This document shows, piece by piece, positions 22,336-32,734 of a stretch of DNA of 64,000 nt. How positions within the stretch are numbered: position 1 is the first letter of the stretch; each line of letters opens with the position of its first letter. The DNA is taken from contig JAACJP010000005.1 of assembly GCA_013368375.1 (NCBI GenBank), positions 806,001 to 870,000 of the forward strand. The letters run 5' to 3'. The notes below the pieces were generated by a model. It was given only the letters and a program-made list of their open reading frames with translations, had not been told where the DNA came from and ran no database searches. A program made the translations under genes and the position numbers. This DNA comes from Tricholomella constricta. Taxonomy: Eukaryota > Basidiomycota > Agaricomycetes > Agaricales > Lyophyllaceae.

Positions 22336-23992
22336 TTAGAAAACAGGCGGCGATCGGCAAAAAGCTGCGCGTCGATCCGCATCTAACTTGGAAAGTTTGG
22401 AGAAGAGCTTGAGCGCCTCCTTCGTTCTCTCCTCGTCATCCCCTGCCAGCTTCCTCTTCAAATCTTTACCACCCTTCTTTGCTTCAAGAGAATCCGACGT
22501 CTGAAACCCATATTTAACCCAGCGAAAAAGCCCTCCCGCGCAATACTGGCTGATGGAAATGCGCCGCTCACCCCCCTGAATTGGACAGTTGCCATGGCGT
22601 AGAATGCTCGAAGGCAGCATGATTGTTGACCCTGGTGGAAACTCGATCACAAGGCCAAGATCAAAAAGGATAAGATGGCCTCCTTTGGTTGGATCGTAGT
22701 TTCCCCCGGAGGTCAGGAGGCACATCCCATATGCGACATTTGCGGAATCTGTGTGGTCCAGCGTGACAGTTTCGGGTCCGAAGTTGACCGTGATGGCGGG
22801 GAATATGCTATTAGAAAAATTGACTTGCAGTTGTGGGTCGTGCGTGTAGAGCGCCTCTAGATTGGATGCATAATCCCTGTAGATTTTCGGCGCATAGTAG
22901 GCAAACGCACCTGAGCAGGTAGGTAGATAAATTATTGAAGCGAAGGCAGGAGCTAGGATTTACACACTTGATTGGAACCCAGCAATACGCTGGACATTTG
23001 GATCGCCCAATACCTCGTCGAGAAGCGCGCGTACCTTGCGGCTGTGGACCAGATTTCCTGGTTGCTGAAGAAAAAGTTGATCAGGAAACCATACTATACA
23101 ATACAATATTGAATATCTCCTACCACCTGGCCACTGCCATGAGACACACCGGATGACAGTGCAAAGAATGTACCCCGACGATGGCTCAGTTGACCGCTTT
23201 TGAATAGATTTTCTTCTTCAGCACGTAGGTGTGCCTGGGTTATGGCCTCATCAGCAGCCGATGCCACCTGCGACCATGAATCATCGTTCGGGTGGCCTAC
23301 CAGAAAGACGATGCCCCGGTCATCCTTGTCGACGATTGCATGTGGGTCACTACATATGGCTCTGTCAACGTAAGTGCACAGGAGGGGTCTGATTTACGCA
23401 CCGACCGTTCCAGGGGATTACCCTAAAACCCGCCTCTTTGCACTCAGCTAGCGTCCAAGGGGTGGCCCGAGAAGGCCGAAGGCGTTTGCCAACCCAACGT
23501 CCATGCGGCTAGAAGATGCACAGCGTTCAAATCAGCAGAGATCACAGATGGACCTGTGCTTGATAGCGCAGGCGTGCGGCGTAGGCGGTAGTTGACGGCG
23601 GGAACCCTGGCATTTGCACCCTGCTTGCGATGGGCTGCCCGTCGCGCCTTTGAATGAGCCTTGTTTCGAGACACCTCAGATATACCTTGTTGACGCGTAG
23701 GGGGCTCGGTAGGGGGCTCGGTGCTTTGTTCACGCCTAGGGGGCTCAGATGCGGCGGCTTTGGATGGCGGTGTTGGATCTTCCGGGGGTGCGGACACATC
23801 CAGAGATTGTGCATCCAGGGCTTGAGGCAGAGATGGAGTGCCGCGCTGAGGGGAACCACATGGGCCCGAACGAGGCAGTCGACAGATAGGACGCGGTGCC
23901 AAGGGGCACGATGAAGAGAGCTCAACACCGCCATCATGGCTCCCGCCGTCGAGAAACTGCTGGTCCTCCGCGTCAATAGCGTGCTGGAGCAT
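22336..23992 (-). CDS. TET/JBP-type 2-oxoglutarate, Fe(II) dioxygenase beside KDZ
   Basis: Multi-exon gene on the minus strand, stop TAA at 22336-22338. The last exon (22910-22336) has the catalytic core: TLDHTDSANVAYG (HxD iron ligands), SGGNYDPTKGGHLILFDLG, a distal LRHGN histidine and GERRISISQY arginine for 2-oxoglutarate. Upstream exons read TPWTLAECKEAGFRVIPWNG, DKDDRGIVFLVGHPNDDSW, LSHRRGTFFALSSGVSHGSG and QPGNLVHSRKVRALLDE, the pattern of fungal TET/JBP proteins. The N-terminal exon from about 23992 is proline- and arginine-rich and its first splice junction is uncertain. These enzymes oxidise 5-methylcytosine in DNA. The stop lies 188 bases from the KDZ start, same strand, as in KDZ transposons that carry TET/JBP genes (Iyer and co-workers, 2014). 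Confidence 0.83.
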
Positions 23993-24771
23993 AGGAAATA
24001 TGCTGATACTGGTGTTGATCTCGTGGAGTGTCGGAGAAAAGGGCGAGAAAGTAACACCTGAGCGCGTCTATGCCACCATGCCACCAGTTAGTACCCTTCG
24101 TGACCTTCTGAAACAAAGGACATACTCCCCTTTCGTTCCATCAGCGCAGAGCAGTTGTCTTTGTACGAAGCTTGAAAAGCTAAGAGGTTCATCAGCGTTG
24201 AATACAGAGACGCGTCCAAAAATAAGCAATCCAAAAATATGAAACAAGAAACACTACAATGAACTGCCGTGTGCCCATGGGTGAGGCTCTCCGTGCAGCT
24301 CATGAAGTGGAAGAGAAGGGGCATTGCAATAAGCAGATAGATTGGCGTACCTTATATGCTCGATTACTGAAATTGAACGTGGAGGTGTTGGTCAACATTA
24401 ATAGAATGAACGCAAAGGCATTGATCAACAAAATGATCACGTGCTATTGTCATTGTGTGTGGAACCGATCTCATCAAATCTAGCTGACAGTTATCAGAGT
24501 TGAGTTTAGGTTGCGAACTTTTCGCAAACCGTCGCGAACATGGTCGCGAACATGGTCGCGAACATTTAGAAACCGTACTTTCAAGAGCCTGGAGGAGCTT
24601 ATTGTGTCCGATACTTTTGGTATGCATATTCATCGTCATTACGCTCAGATTAATATGGGTGCTGAGGCACAAGATTTGCCCAACAGTAATGGAATGTAAA
24701 TCATCTTCATCCAGCCCATCAATCGTACACATATATTCGCTGATATACCACCACTAAACTACTGCAAACGG
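23993..24771. other. Spacer between TET/JBP gene and next gene
   Basis: No gene recognised. A three-copy 12-base repeat (GTCGCGAACATG type, 24531-24565) is the only clear structure. The region probably holds the start of the TET gene, the promoters of both divergent genes, and possibly the end of the KDZ element; I could not find its terminal inverted repeat. Confidence 0.4.
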
Positions 24772-25748
24772 ATGAGCTCAGACAGTGAACCCGGGATTTC
24801 TGAAGGCACCAAGCACACGAGGTATTATCAAAGGTACGTTACAGTATCTTGCTGGATGTCCGTCAAGACTTAAAGCTTGGGTATAGGAACCGCGACAAAT
24901 GTCGAGATGCAGCCCGTCTTAGAATGGCGAAAATCCGCGCTCAAAGGTTCATACTTTCTATGTCCCATTTGAACTACTACTGACGTCAATCCTGTTCAGA
25001 AAAGCAGTCACGCCTTCCGTTGAAACCAGGGCAGAACGCGCCCAAAAATCCAAGGCAAGGTATGTGTACTCTTGAATTTCTATCGGCCTAGCTCGCAAGA
25101 AACTTCAAACATAGAATTTCCTCCCCAACCCCGAGTGCGAGTGATGACTCAAACTCGGAAACGCAACCCCCTATGACGCTTCAGCCGACAAAGAACACAC
25201 TTGTTCTTCATCGTGATCTTATGGGGTTCGAGGATGACTTCGATTATAGTGATAACGACTTTGAGGTGGACAACCACGCCGACACCGCTACACGTAAAGG
25301 AAAGGCTACGTTGGCCGTCCCGACTGCTCTTGCAGTATCCGACGATGACGCCAATAGCTCTCAAGATGTACACTTCACGATATTTAACCAGTTGCAATCT
25401 GACGTCGAAACTTGGAGCGCCGCATTTGGTGGTTCATCAACATGGATCACCACGCTCGAGCAGTCGTACTCAGATGCTCTTTGTGCCGATACCGTGGAGG
25501 ATTGGATTCGCTGCACCTGGGACCATGCAGCGGAGGGTCGGGAGCTTCTCGAACGTCTGAGAAGTATGGAGGGTAAGCTCCCGAACGAGATGTGGAAGAT
25601 CAGAGAGCTCTGGAGGCTCAAGGTGAACCTTGTCAAGACGGTTGTTCGCGGCGTTACCTGTCTTGAGCTCAGGACCAGTCTTATCAATGCAGGGGCCCTC
25701 AATCTTGTGGTGAACTCAGATGCCATAGCAGCGTGGTCAGATCTTTAA
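24772..25748 (+). CDS. Unknown protein with N-terminal basic region (271 aa, four exons)
   Basis: Exons 24772-24833, 24887-24946, 25000-25059 and 25115-25748 join in phase, each intron GT...AG of 53-55 bases. The N-terminus reads RYYQRNRDKCRDAARLRMAK, an arginine-rich helix resembling the basic arm of bZIP proteins, followed by an acidic region (DDFDYSDNDFEVD) and a helical C-terminal half with many Trp (ETWSAAFGG, DWIRCTWDHA, KIRELWRLKVNLVKTVV). I do not recognise the family. A DNA-binding role is a guess from the basic segment. It is divergent from the TET/JBP gene and could be cargo of the KDZ element or an independent gene. Confidence 0.7.
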
Positions 25749-25797
25749 ATGTAGCACTGTTATGAGTAGTAATACAAATTTCTGGTCAACATATTGC

Positions 25798-27021
25798 TCA
25801 GATGGATGCATCGTAAGGAGATAACACAGTGCGAGTAGATACTGAGGTAACTTTTGCTACGAACCCTGCCACTAATGCCTTCTCGTACATGTTAAGTGCG
25901 TCTTGCTCCGTGGTGTACCGTTCAGGATTGGCGCCCGATATGCCATTGACGTTACCCATTATACCGGTGCTGATTAACCGTTAGTATGAGTTCGAGATGC
26001 GCAGAGATAACATAGTACTCACGATCTGCGGAAAACACCTGGCTCACGCCCAACCTTGACAATGTACCAGTAGTCTTCTTTCGTCGTCACGTTCTCTAAC
26101 GCCGTTATTGCATCAGTCGATCTCATCTTCAAATTAGGTAGAGGAGCGGAGTAAGAACTTACCAGCAGATAGGAGGCGAGTGGCGTTATCTTGTTGCGGT
26201 GGCATGGGCATCCCTGCAGCACCCGTAAGCTCATATAGAAAAGCGTCACATGATTAAATCTACGTACCTGGCGATGCGTCGGCAAGGTCGCCTTGAGCGG
26301 CCAAGTCGGCGGCCGTTTCAGTGAGAAAAGCTTCGTATCGCTCCGGTCCAAGAGCTCTTGCAATGACACCTAAGATAAAGTAAGTTTCGCATAGACAGGA
26401 AGGGTAAGCAGAAAACATACGAGGAGAGATGTGTAATACGCGTCGAAGCGCTAAGTTCATATACTAATTAGCGGACAGATGTGAGAGAGAAAGATGGAGA
26501 AGGACGTACCAGACTGGGCTTCTTCGATGGCGGTATGAGCTGCTTCAAGGCAGGGGACACAGATCGCCGTGGATTGAACGCCGTCAGGGTGATTGCAGAG
26601 ACGCTGCCCTCTAATGTCGTGAGCGCTCATGTAACTAGACTGAAGTGGAGAAGATGTTGGGGGCGTCGGTGAAGGAGATCTGGGTTGGGGTGGCGAAGAC
26701 GTTGGGGGCGTTGGGTAAGGAGAACTGGGCTGCCAACTGGGCTGGGGTGGCGGAGATTTTTGAGGCATTGGTTGAAGGAGAACTACGACGAATGCAGATG
26801 TGTTTGCATATATATTCAAAGTCAGCCAAAGTGAGTTACGAGAGCGTACCTGGAAGACTAGGCCCGATTCTGCTAGATGGATCGGGCACATATTGTGGCG
26901 CGTGCAACACGTTCTTTTGGATCGGATTGCTGGTACTTACATGGGCATGAAATAAAAGGAATACCTCGAGGGTCTGCGGGCTTGGTGCCGATTCAACGCA
27001 GTATTGAGTTGTCGGCGACAT
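25798..27021 (-). CDS. Small protein with viroplasmin/RNase H1 N-terminal-like domain
   Basis: Start ATG at 27021 (MSPTTQYCVESAPSPQTLE). Short exons joined by GT...AG introns give a proline-rich segment (PQYVPDPSSRIGPSLP, PPPQPSW), a Cys/His stretch (LCNHPDGVQSTAICVPCLEAAH), a helical part (VIARALGPERYEAFLTETAA) and a C-terminal domain with WYIVKVGREPGVFRRS followed by GNVNGISGANPERYTTEQDA and ALNMYEKA. That last part has the G-x-x-x-GVF...V-G-SGA...F/Y-x-x-x-x-x-A pattern of the viroplasmin/RNase H1 N-terminal domain, which binds RNA-DNA hybrids or dsRNA. Stop TGA at 25800-25798. No catalytic RNase H domain follows. Exon ends are my reading and one or two may be off. Confidence 0.62.
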
Positions 27022-27250
27022 GTAACTGAATTTCACACCGGGTGTCCTGAAGCAAATACACACTTGAGCTGGCCTGGTTATCTTGAGTTGGCGTGACACG
27101 CATACGGAGAGAAAAAGATGTTGATGCCAGCAAAGTTGTCATTAAGTTGAATATCAGAGATCTGGTTTGGGATCGTGACTATAGGACCAGAAAATTAATT
27201 CAAAGTTCGAACGGCTCGTTGTAATTGAAACCCTCGACTCCAACTTCTCG

Positions 27251-28036
27251 ATGGCTTCGCAGTGGATGGATGAGCAGCAAAACTGGCTAAAATCAAAGCT
27301 CCCTGACTTCCTCGAAGCTCAGAAGAATAACTCGACAAAGCGCTTCAATCAACTCACCGAGGAAGAGTGGTTCCAAAAATGGCCAGAGAAAACAACTCGC
27401 AAGGGCGAATCATTCTCAGTCGACGAGGGGAAAGAGGTAAGTCCAAGGAAATACATGCAAAATATTACTTACGTTTGCCACACAGAAACTTCGGTGTTGG
27501 TTTTTGTGGAACTCGAAGTCAGCGAAGCGTGGCAGATCGAAGAACACTGCTATCTTCATGAAGCCTCGAAAGGCATCTCGCGCTCCCCAGTTGGTTCACG
27601 TATACCAGAAATTATACAAGACCAAGACCCAGGAAGCTATTCGAGTAGCCATTGCTGCAGCAGGGGGTAAGAGCATTGATGTGGCTTGTCGCATTCGGAT
27701 CATCAAAGAAGTCCCATTGAAGATGCTGGCCGAGGAGGGAGAGGAGGTTGTTGAAGCAGTAAAGGCAGAGAGAGATGCAATGGTGAGGGCAAAGGAAGAG
27801 CAGGCAGAAGCCCTTGAGAACGCAAGCAGCAGCTCTGAGCGAAGTCCAAAAGATTATCATGAGTACGTCAATCGAGTTTGTATGGCTCTGTTGATTGACC
27901 AACTTGAACTTTGTTGATCAGCGCCATCCAAGAGTTACCAACTGCTTTGAACGACCTACTGCAAGCGGCATCAGAAGCAACTGGCTGGGTCTTTCATCTT
28001 CTGGCTGCGGGCCCAAGTCCCATTTCAACACATACA
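27251..28036 (+). pseudogene. Gene X, 5' part (unknown function), cut by element H
   Basis: Exons 27251-27436, 27486-27862 and 27922-28036 join in phase. The product starts MASQWMDEQQNWLKSKLPDF, has EEEWFQKWPE near residue 45, a basic WNSKSAKRGRSKN segment, a helix-rich charged middle, and ends GWVFHLLAAGPSPISTHT where H begins. The reading frame continues at 39331 (ISNGEIASIE), so this is one gene split by about 11.3 kb. I do not recognise the function; the architecture is familiar from mushroom genomes as a multicopy family of unknown role. Transcripts from this promoter would now enter H. Confidence 0.75.
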
Positions 28037-29620
28037 GGCACTACAATGTAGCGTGTCCCACGGTCCAGCGGGCCCATACATTGTAGCGTACTTGACGGCA
28101 CCAGCGGGCCCGCTGGAGCGCCAGCGGGGCCCCTACATGTAGCCGTCTGGCACGGTGCCAGCGGGACCTCTACATGTAGCGTCTGGCACAGTACCAGCAG
28201 GCCCGCTGGTGCTGCAGCGGGCCTATATGGTGCTGCAGGGGGCAGCAGGTGGGGGCTAGTGGGGCACTACCCACATCCGCGGACCTCCGCGGGTCGTTGT
28301 CTGTGGAGCACACCCAGTATTGCAGGGGCCCAATATGGTGCTGTGGGGGGGGCAGCAGGGTGGGGGGGCTTGCGGAGCACTGCCCATGTCCGCGGACGTC
28401 CGCGGGTCGTTGTCTGGGGCACACCCAGGATTGCAGGGGGCCGATACGGTGCTGTGGGGGGGCAGCAGGGTGGGGGGCTTGCGGGGCACTGCCCAACGAC
28501 GTCCGCGGGTCGTTGCCTGTGGAGCACACCCAGCAATGCTGCAGGCCTATATGATGCAATAGGGGGCCACAGAGCAGGTGCTGTTACACACCTACGCGGA
28601 CTTGCAGCGGAGCACATTACATATAGTATGTCTGCATACATTGAGCTTGCAGGGCATTACCCACGTCCATGGACGTCCGCGGGTTGTTGCCTGTGGAGCA
28701 CACGCAGCACTGCAGCAGGCCTATATGGTGCTGTGGGGGCCACGGAGCAGCACACCTCCGCGGACTTGCAGCGGAGCACACTACATATAGTATGTCTGCA
28801 TTACATTGAGCTTGCAGGGCATTACCCACGTCCACGGACGTCGGACGTCCGCGGGTTGTTGCCTGTGGAGCACACGCCGCACTGCAGCAGGCCTATATGG
28901 TGCTGTGGGGGCCACAGAGCAGCACACCTCCGCGGACTTGCAGCAAAGCACACTACATATAGTATGTCTGCATGACATTGAGCTTGCAGGGCATTACCCA
29001 CGTCCGCGGGTCGTTGCCTGTGGAGCACACCCAGCACTGCAGCAGGCCTATATGGTGCAGTGGGCCACAAAGCAGCACACCTCCGCGGACTTGCAGCGGA
29101 GCACACTACATATAGTATGTCTGCATGACATTGAGCTTGCAGGGCATTACCCACGTCCGCGGACCTCCGCAGGTCGTTGCCTGTGGGGCACACCCAGCAC
29201 TGCAGCAGGCCTATATGGTGCAGTGGGCCACAAAGCAGCACACCTCCACGGACTTGCAGCGGAGCACACTACATATAGTATGTCTGCATGACATTGAGCT
29301 TGCAGGGCATTACCCACATCCGCGGACCTCCGCAGATCGTTGCCTGTGGGGCACACCCAGCACTGCAGCAGGCCTATATGGTGCAGTGGGCCACAAAGCA
29401 GCACACCTCCACGGACTTGCAGCGGAGCACACTACATATAGTATGTCTGCATGACATTGAGCTTGCAGAGCATTACCCACGTCCGCGGACCTCCGCGGGT
29501 TATTGCCTGTGGGGCACACCCAGCACCGCAGCAGGCCTATATGGTGCAGTAGGGGGCCGCGGAGCAGGGGCTGTTACACACCTCCGCAGACTTGCAGCGG
29601 AGCACACGGAGTAGCAGTAG
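28037..29620 (+). repeat. Element H left arm
   Basis: Outer 28037-28240: palindromic CTACATGTAG motifs in GCGGGCCCGC context. 28240-28560: GC-rich units of about 118 bases. 28600-29600: six units with CATTGAGCTTGCAG at 28639, 28804, 28976, 29129, 29292 and 29455 (period 153-172, mostly 163). Units contain TCCGCGGA and CATATAGTATG palindromes. ORFs here are repeat read-through. Confidence 0.88.
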
Positions 29621-30862
29621 CAGTGGAGCACAAAATCAAGAACGAAGGAATAATACTCCTTGAAAGATGGAACTGGGTGTCTTTGATCATGGTCCTATTG
29701 GGCAGTTCGGACACCAGCCTTGCCAGGAAAATACAATTTGAGTACGGTTAAAGACAAGGACCAGGGCTGTTTTGCCACCTCCGCGGAGTTGCAGTAGAGC
29801 ACAAAATCAAGGAAGAAGGAATAATACTCCTTGAAAGATGGAACCGGGTGTCTTTGATCATGGTCCTATTGGGCAGTTCGGGCACCAGCCTTGCCAGGAA
29901 AATATGATTTGAGTATGGTTAAAGACAAGGAGCAGGGCTGTTTTGCCACCTCCGCGGAGTTGCAGTGGAGCACACTACATGTAGCATGTCTAAAGTACAT
30001 CTGCAGAACTCCATGGACTGTTGTCTGTGTAGCACACCTGGTGCTGCAGTGGGCCTATACAGTGCTAGGGGGCCATAGAGCAGAGGTGTTATACACCTCC
30101 ACGGAGTAGCAATGGAGCACACTACATGTAGCATGTCCTACATTTCTACTGGTATACAACCTCAACAGTATACAGTATCACCATCAAATCCTGTCTGGAT
30201 GTTATGGTTTACTTCCATTCAATCATGGGCCTACAGTGGAGGCTACACTTAAACCTGTAGCTCCACTATAACTGTGGTGTGGAGTTAACAAAGCCTGTAT
30301 CAAGTATCAAGGGAGTGTTTTGTAATGAGTATGACCTTTGTGTTCCTTAGTATTTCAATAGCAGGAGGGCTGCAACAGCTGAAGGGCCGCAACGGCTGTT
30401 TCTAGCTCGATATTGACAATGCTGTGCATAAAGAGTACATTATATCGCAGTAGCAAAGTAAGTGTAAAGCTCAATATGAAAGATGGTGCTGTATCATGCA
30501 CTCTGAAGCACAAACAACAAAGACTGCTGATTGACAGCTATAAGAGGACACAGGGCTACTCTCAATACATTCTCTCTGTGAATTTGTAAGAATAGCTTAC
30601 ATAGTGTAAATAATGCTAGTATATGGTGGAGATGATATAAGAAAGCTACAATAGCATGACGCTGCAGTGAACATAAGTACTGCAGAATAAGCAATCTTTT
30701 GGATTTTGGACATGTCCACTTGTCTGTAAAGTGTACCAAAGTGGTACACTTATGCACTCTCTTTGGAATCCAGCCCACATATTAGACGTAGGCTTGGACC
30801 AGTTAGACTAAATTGAAAGCTTGTGTATCCAAGCACATATACATTTTTTGATTGACCGTGGC
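29621..30862 (+). other. Element H interior, left part
   Basis: A 171-base tandem duplication (CAAAATCAAG at 29631 and 29802) is followed by a partial arm-like unit and AT-rich sequence without a credible ORF. Element B is inserted at the right end, after GTGGC (30858-30862). Confidence 0.6.
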
Positions 30863-31359
30863 TGTTAGGGGAACGCCCGTTCACACCCTCCGACGCTCAC
30901 CGACTGTCCCCCGACACGTGCGATCGCTCCCGACCGATCGCGCCCCCGACCCCGACGCTCCGACCCAAGCGTCGGTGTACATACTTATACATCCCTGTCG
31001 CTACCTCCCCTTCCAGCGCGCGCCCGATCCTGACATCCGACATCCCGACGTCGGTCGCCCGACCTCGTGCCCGCACCCTGAGCCACGAGGATCGGACAGC
31101 GTCGGGAACGTGTACATACACGCGCCGCTGCCCATCCGTTATCATTTATCATTTACGTACCATACACCCCAGAGAGCCGGCCCTCACGTATCTTACTCGT
31201 ATATAGTCATCCTCCTGACATGGGGGAATCCTTTACTCTATTCTCATTGGATTCCCCTCTGCCAGGTAGGTCTACTTACGCTCTCTCTACCGTACATAAT
31301 ATAACATTGGATTCCCCTCTGCCAGCACGACTAAGCTCTGCGCTGAGGTCGCCCTAACA
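30863..31359 (+). repeat. Element B 5' LTR with TATA and transcript start
   Basis: 497 bases. TATATA at 31200-31205 is followed about 33 bases later by TTACTCTATTCT (31233-31244), the predicted 5' end of the RNA. Confidence 0.93.
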
Positions 31360-31361
31360 GC

Positions 31362-31373
31362 AGAATAGAGTAA
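31362..31373 (+). promoter_or_regulatory. Element B self-primer binding site
   Basis: AGAATAGAGTAA lies two bases after the LTR and is the exact complement of TTACTCTATTCT (31233-31244), 12 of 12 pairs. Confidence 0.85.
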
Positions 31374-31486
31374 CTCTAGAAACCCGACGAAGCCGACCGA
31401 TCTGCTTCCGCGCCGAAACACGCGTCTGCTACACGCGACCGTCCAACGCGCGCTCGCTCCGATCGCCCGCCCAGTCCCGTTTCGAG

Positions 31487-32701
31487 ATGTCCGAATTTGG
31501 TGACATGTCGCAGCGACCGTTCTCTCCCTTCCTCACGACGGAGGAGCAGTTGGCGAATATGGAAGCCACAATTTCGGCTCTCTCTGCCTCCAATACCTCC
31601 AACTCGGCCTCTATGGACCGCCTCTCCGCTCTTTTCGAAAAATTCATGTCGGGGACACCCCCCAATCCCACCCCCGCTGCTCCCGAAGCAGACACGACCC
31701 CCCCGCCGCCTGAGACGACCACCCCGCTGCCAGGCTCTCCGCGATCGGGATCGCACCACCTCCGACCGTCGCCCCCTCCCATTTACGACGGCGCCCGATC
31801 GGGCGGTCGCGCGTTCTTGAACGCCTGCAAGCTCTACTTCTCCTTGTGCGGGGGAAGTTTCGCCGACGACCACGCCCGAATAGTATGGGTGCTGTCGTAC
31901 ATGCAGCACGGGCGAGCCGCCGACTTCGTCAGTCGGGTGTTCCAGTTCGGAACCGCCAAGGACGTCTTTCCCGCCTGGAAGGACTTCGAAGACACCTTCC
32001 GTGGCGAGTTCTTCCTCTTCGACGAGGTCGCCGATGCCGCGCTCATCCTGGAGTCGACGGCGTACTTCCAGAACGGTCGATCGATCGACGAGTACATCGA
32101 CTCATTCCGATCCCTGTGGGTCAAGGCGGGCTACCCAGATGGGCGTCACCTGGTCCTCAAATTCCGTCGGGGAATGGACCCGAAGCTCTCGAGGCGACTC
32201 GGAAGCATCACCACGGGTCGCCCGCACGACGAGAAGATTGAGGAGTGGCTGAGGATCGCTCGTTCTCAAGATTTCATCATGAGGTCGGAGGACGACTTCC
32301 ACCGTCGGATGGTCCCGACAAAGGCGCCCGACAGCCGCCCGCCCACCACCGCAGCTGCACGATGGGCGTTCGCTACTGCCCCCGCTCCCGCTCCCGCTCC
32401 CGCTCCCCCCGCCCCCCGCGCTCCTGCCGCACCAGCCCCCAGGCCGATCCCCCAGGGCATCCCAATGGACGTAGATCGGATGCGCGATCGAGTCGCGCCT
32501 GCCGACAACCACTGTTTTCGGTGCAAGAAAAAGGGTCACTACTCTCGTGACTGCCCTTTGCGCTGGGACGTGCGCCACATGCTCGATGGTGAGCTGGAGG
32601 CGCTTATCATGGAACGTCTAGCTCGCAAGGACGCAGTCCCCGCTGACCCGACTCCATCGTCGGCCGACGCGACCGCCTCCGACGCCGAGGAGGGTTTTTA
32701 A
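31487..32701 (+). CDS. Element B gag (404 aa)
   Basis: ATG start MSEFGDMSQRPF, stop TAA at 32699-32701. Proline-rich linker near residues 60-100, gag core (RSGGRAFLNACKLYFSL, RIVWVLSYMQHGRAADFV, DEYIDSFRSLWVKAGYPDG), an Ala-Pro repeat near residue 300, and an intact CCHC zinc knuckle CFRCKKKGHYSRDC near residue 343. The frame is uninterrupted, the best preserved gag of this family here. It would form particles and package RNA; the partner pol is broken. Confidence 0.92.
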   Translation: MSEFGDMSQRPFSPFLTTEEQLANMEATISALSASNTSNSASMDRLSALFEKFMSGTPPNPTPAAPEADTTPPPPETTTPLPGSPRSGSHHLRPSPPPIYDGARSGGRAFLNACKLYFSLCGGSFADDHARIVWVLSYMQHGRAADFVSRVFQFGTAKDVFPAWKDFEDTFRGEFFLFDEVADAALILESTAYFQNGRSIDEYIDSFRSLWVKAGYPDGRHLVLKFRRGMDPKLSRRLGSITTGRPHDEKIEEWLRIARSQDFIMRSEDDFHRRMVPTKAPDSRPPTTAAARWAFATAPAPAPAPAPPAPRAPAAPAPRPIPQGIPMDVDRMRDRVAPADNHCFRCKKKGHYSRDCPLRWDVRHMLDGELEALIMERLARKDAVPADPTPSSADATASDAEEGF

Positions 32702-32734
32702 TTACACAACGGGTGGAACGTACGCCCCCGTTGT
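32692..32734 (+). promoter_or_regulatory. Element B -1 frameshift signal (GGGTTTT plus stem)
   Basis: Gag codons GAG GGT TTT TAA give the heptamer G_GGT_TTT (32692-32698), directly followed by the stop. Seven bases on, ACAACGGG (32706-32713) pairs with CCCGTTGT (32727-32734). Pol is open in the -1 frame. Confidence 0.75.

Noticed and set aside
28240..29600. Regular 163-base and 118-base repeats, possible CRISPR
   Set aside because: No short repeat with unique spacers; whole units are repeated, in a eukaryotic transposon arm.
28249..29614. Series of ORFs with repeated GHYPRPRTSAG-like peptides
   Set aside because: Translation of tandem DNA repeats in several frames on both strands; mirrored in the right arm.
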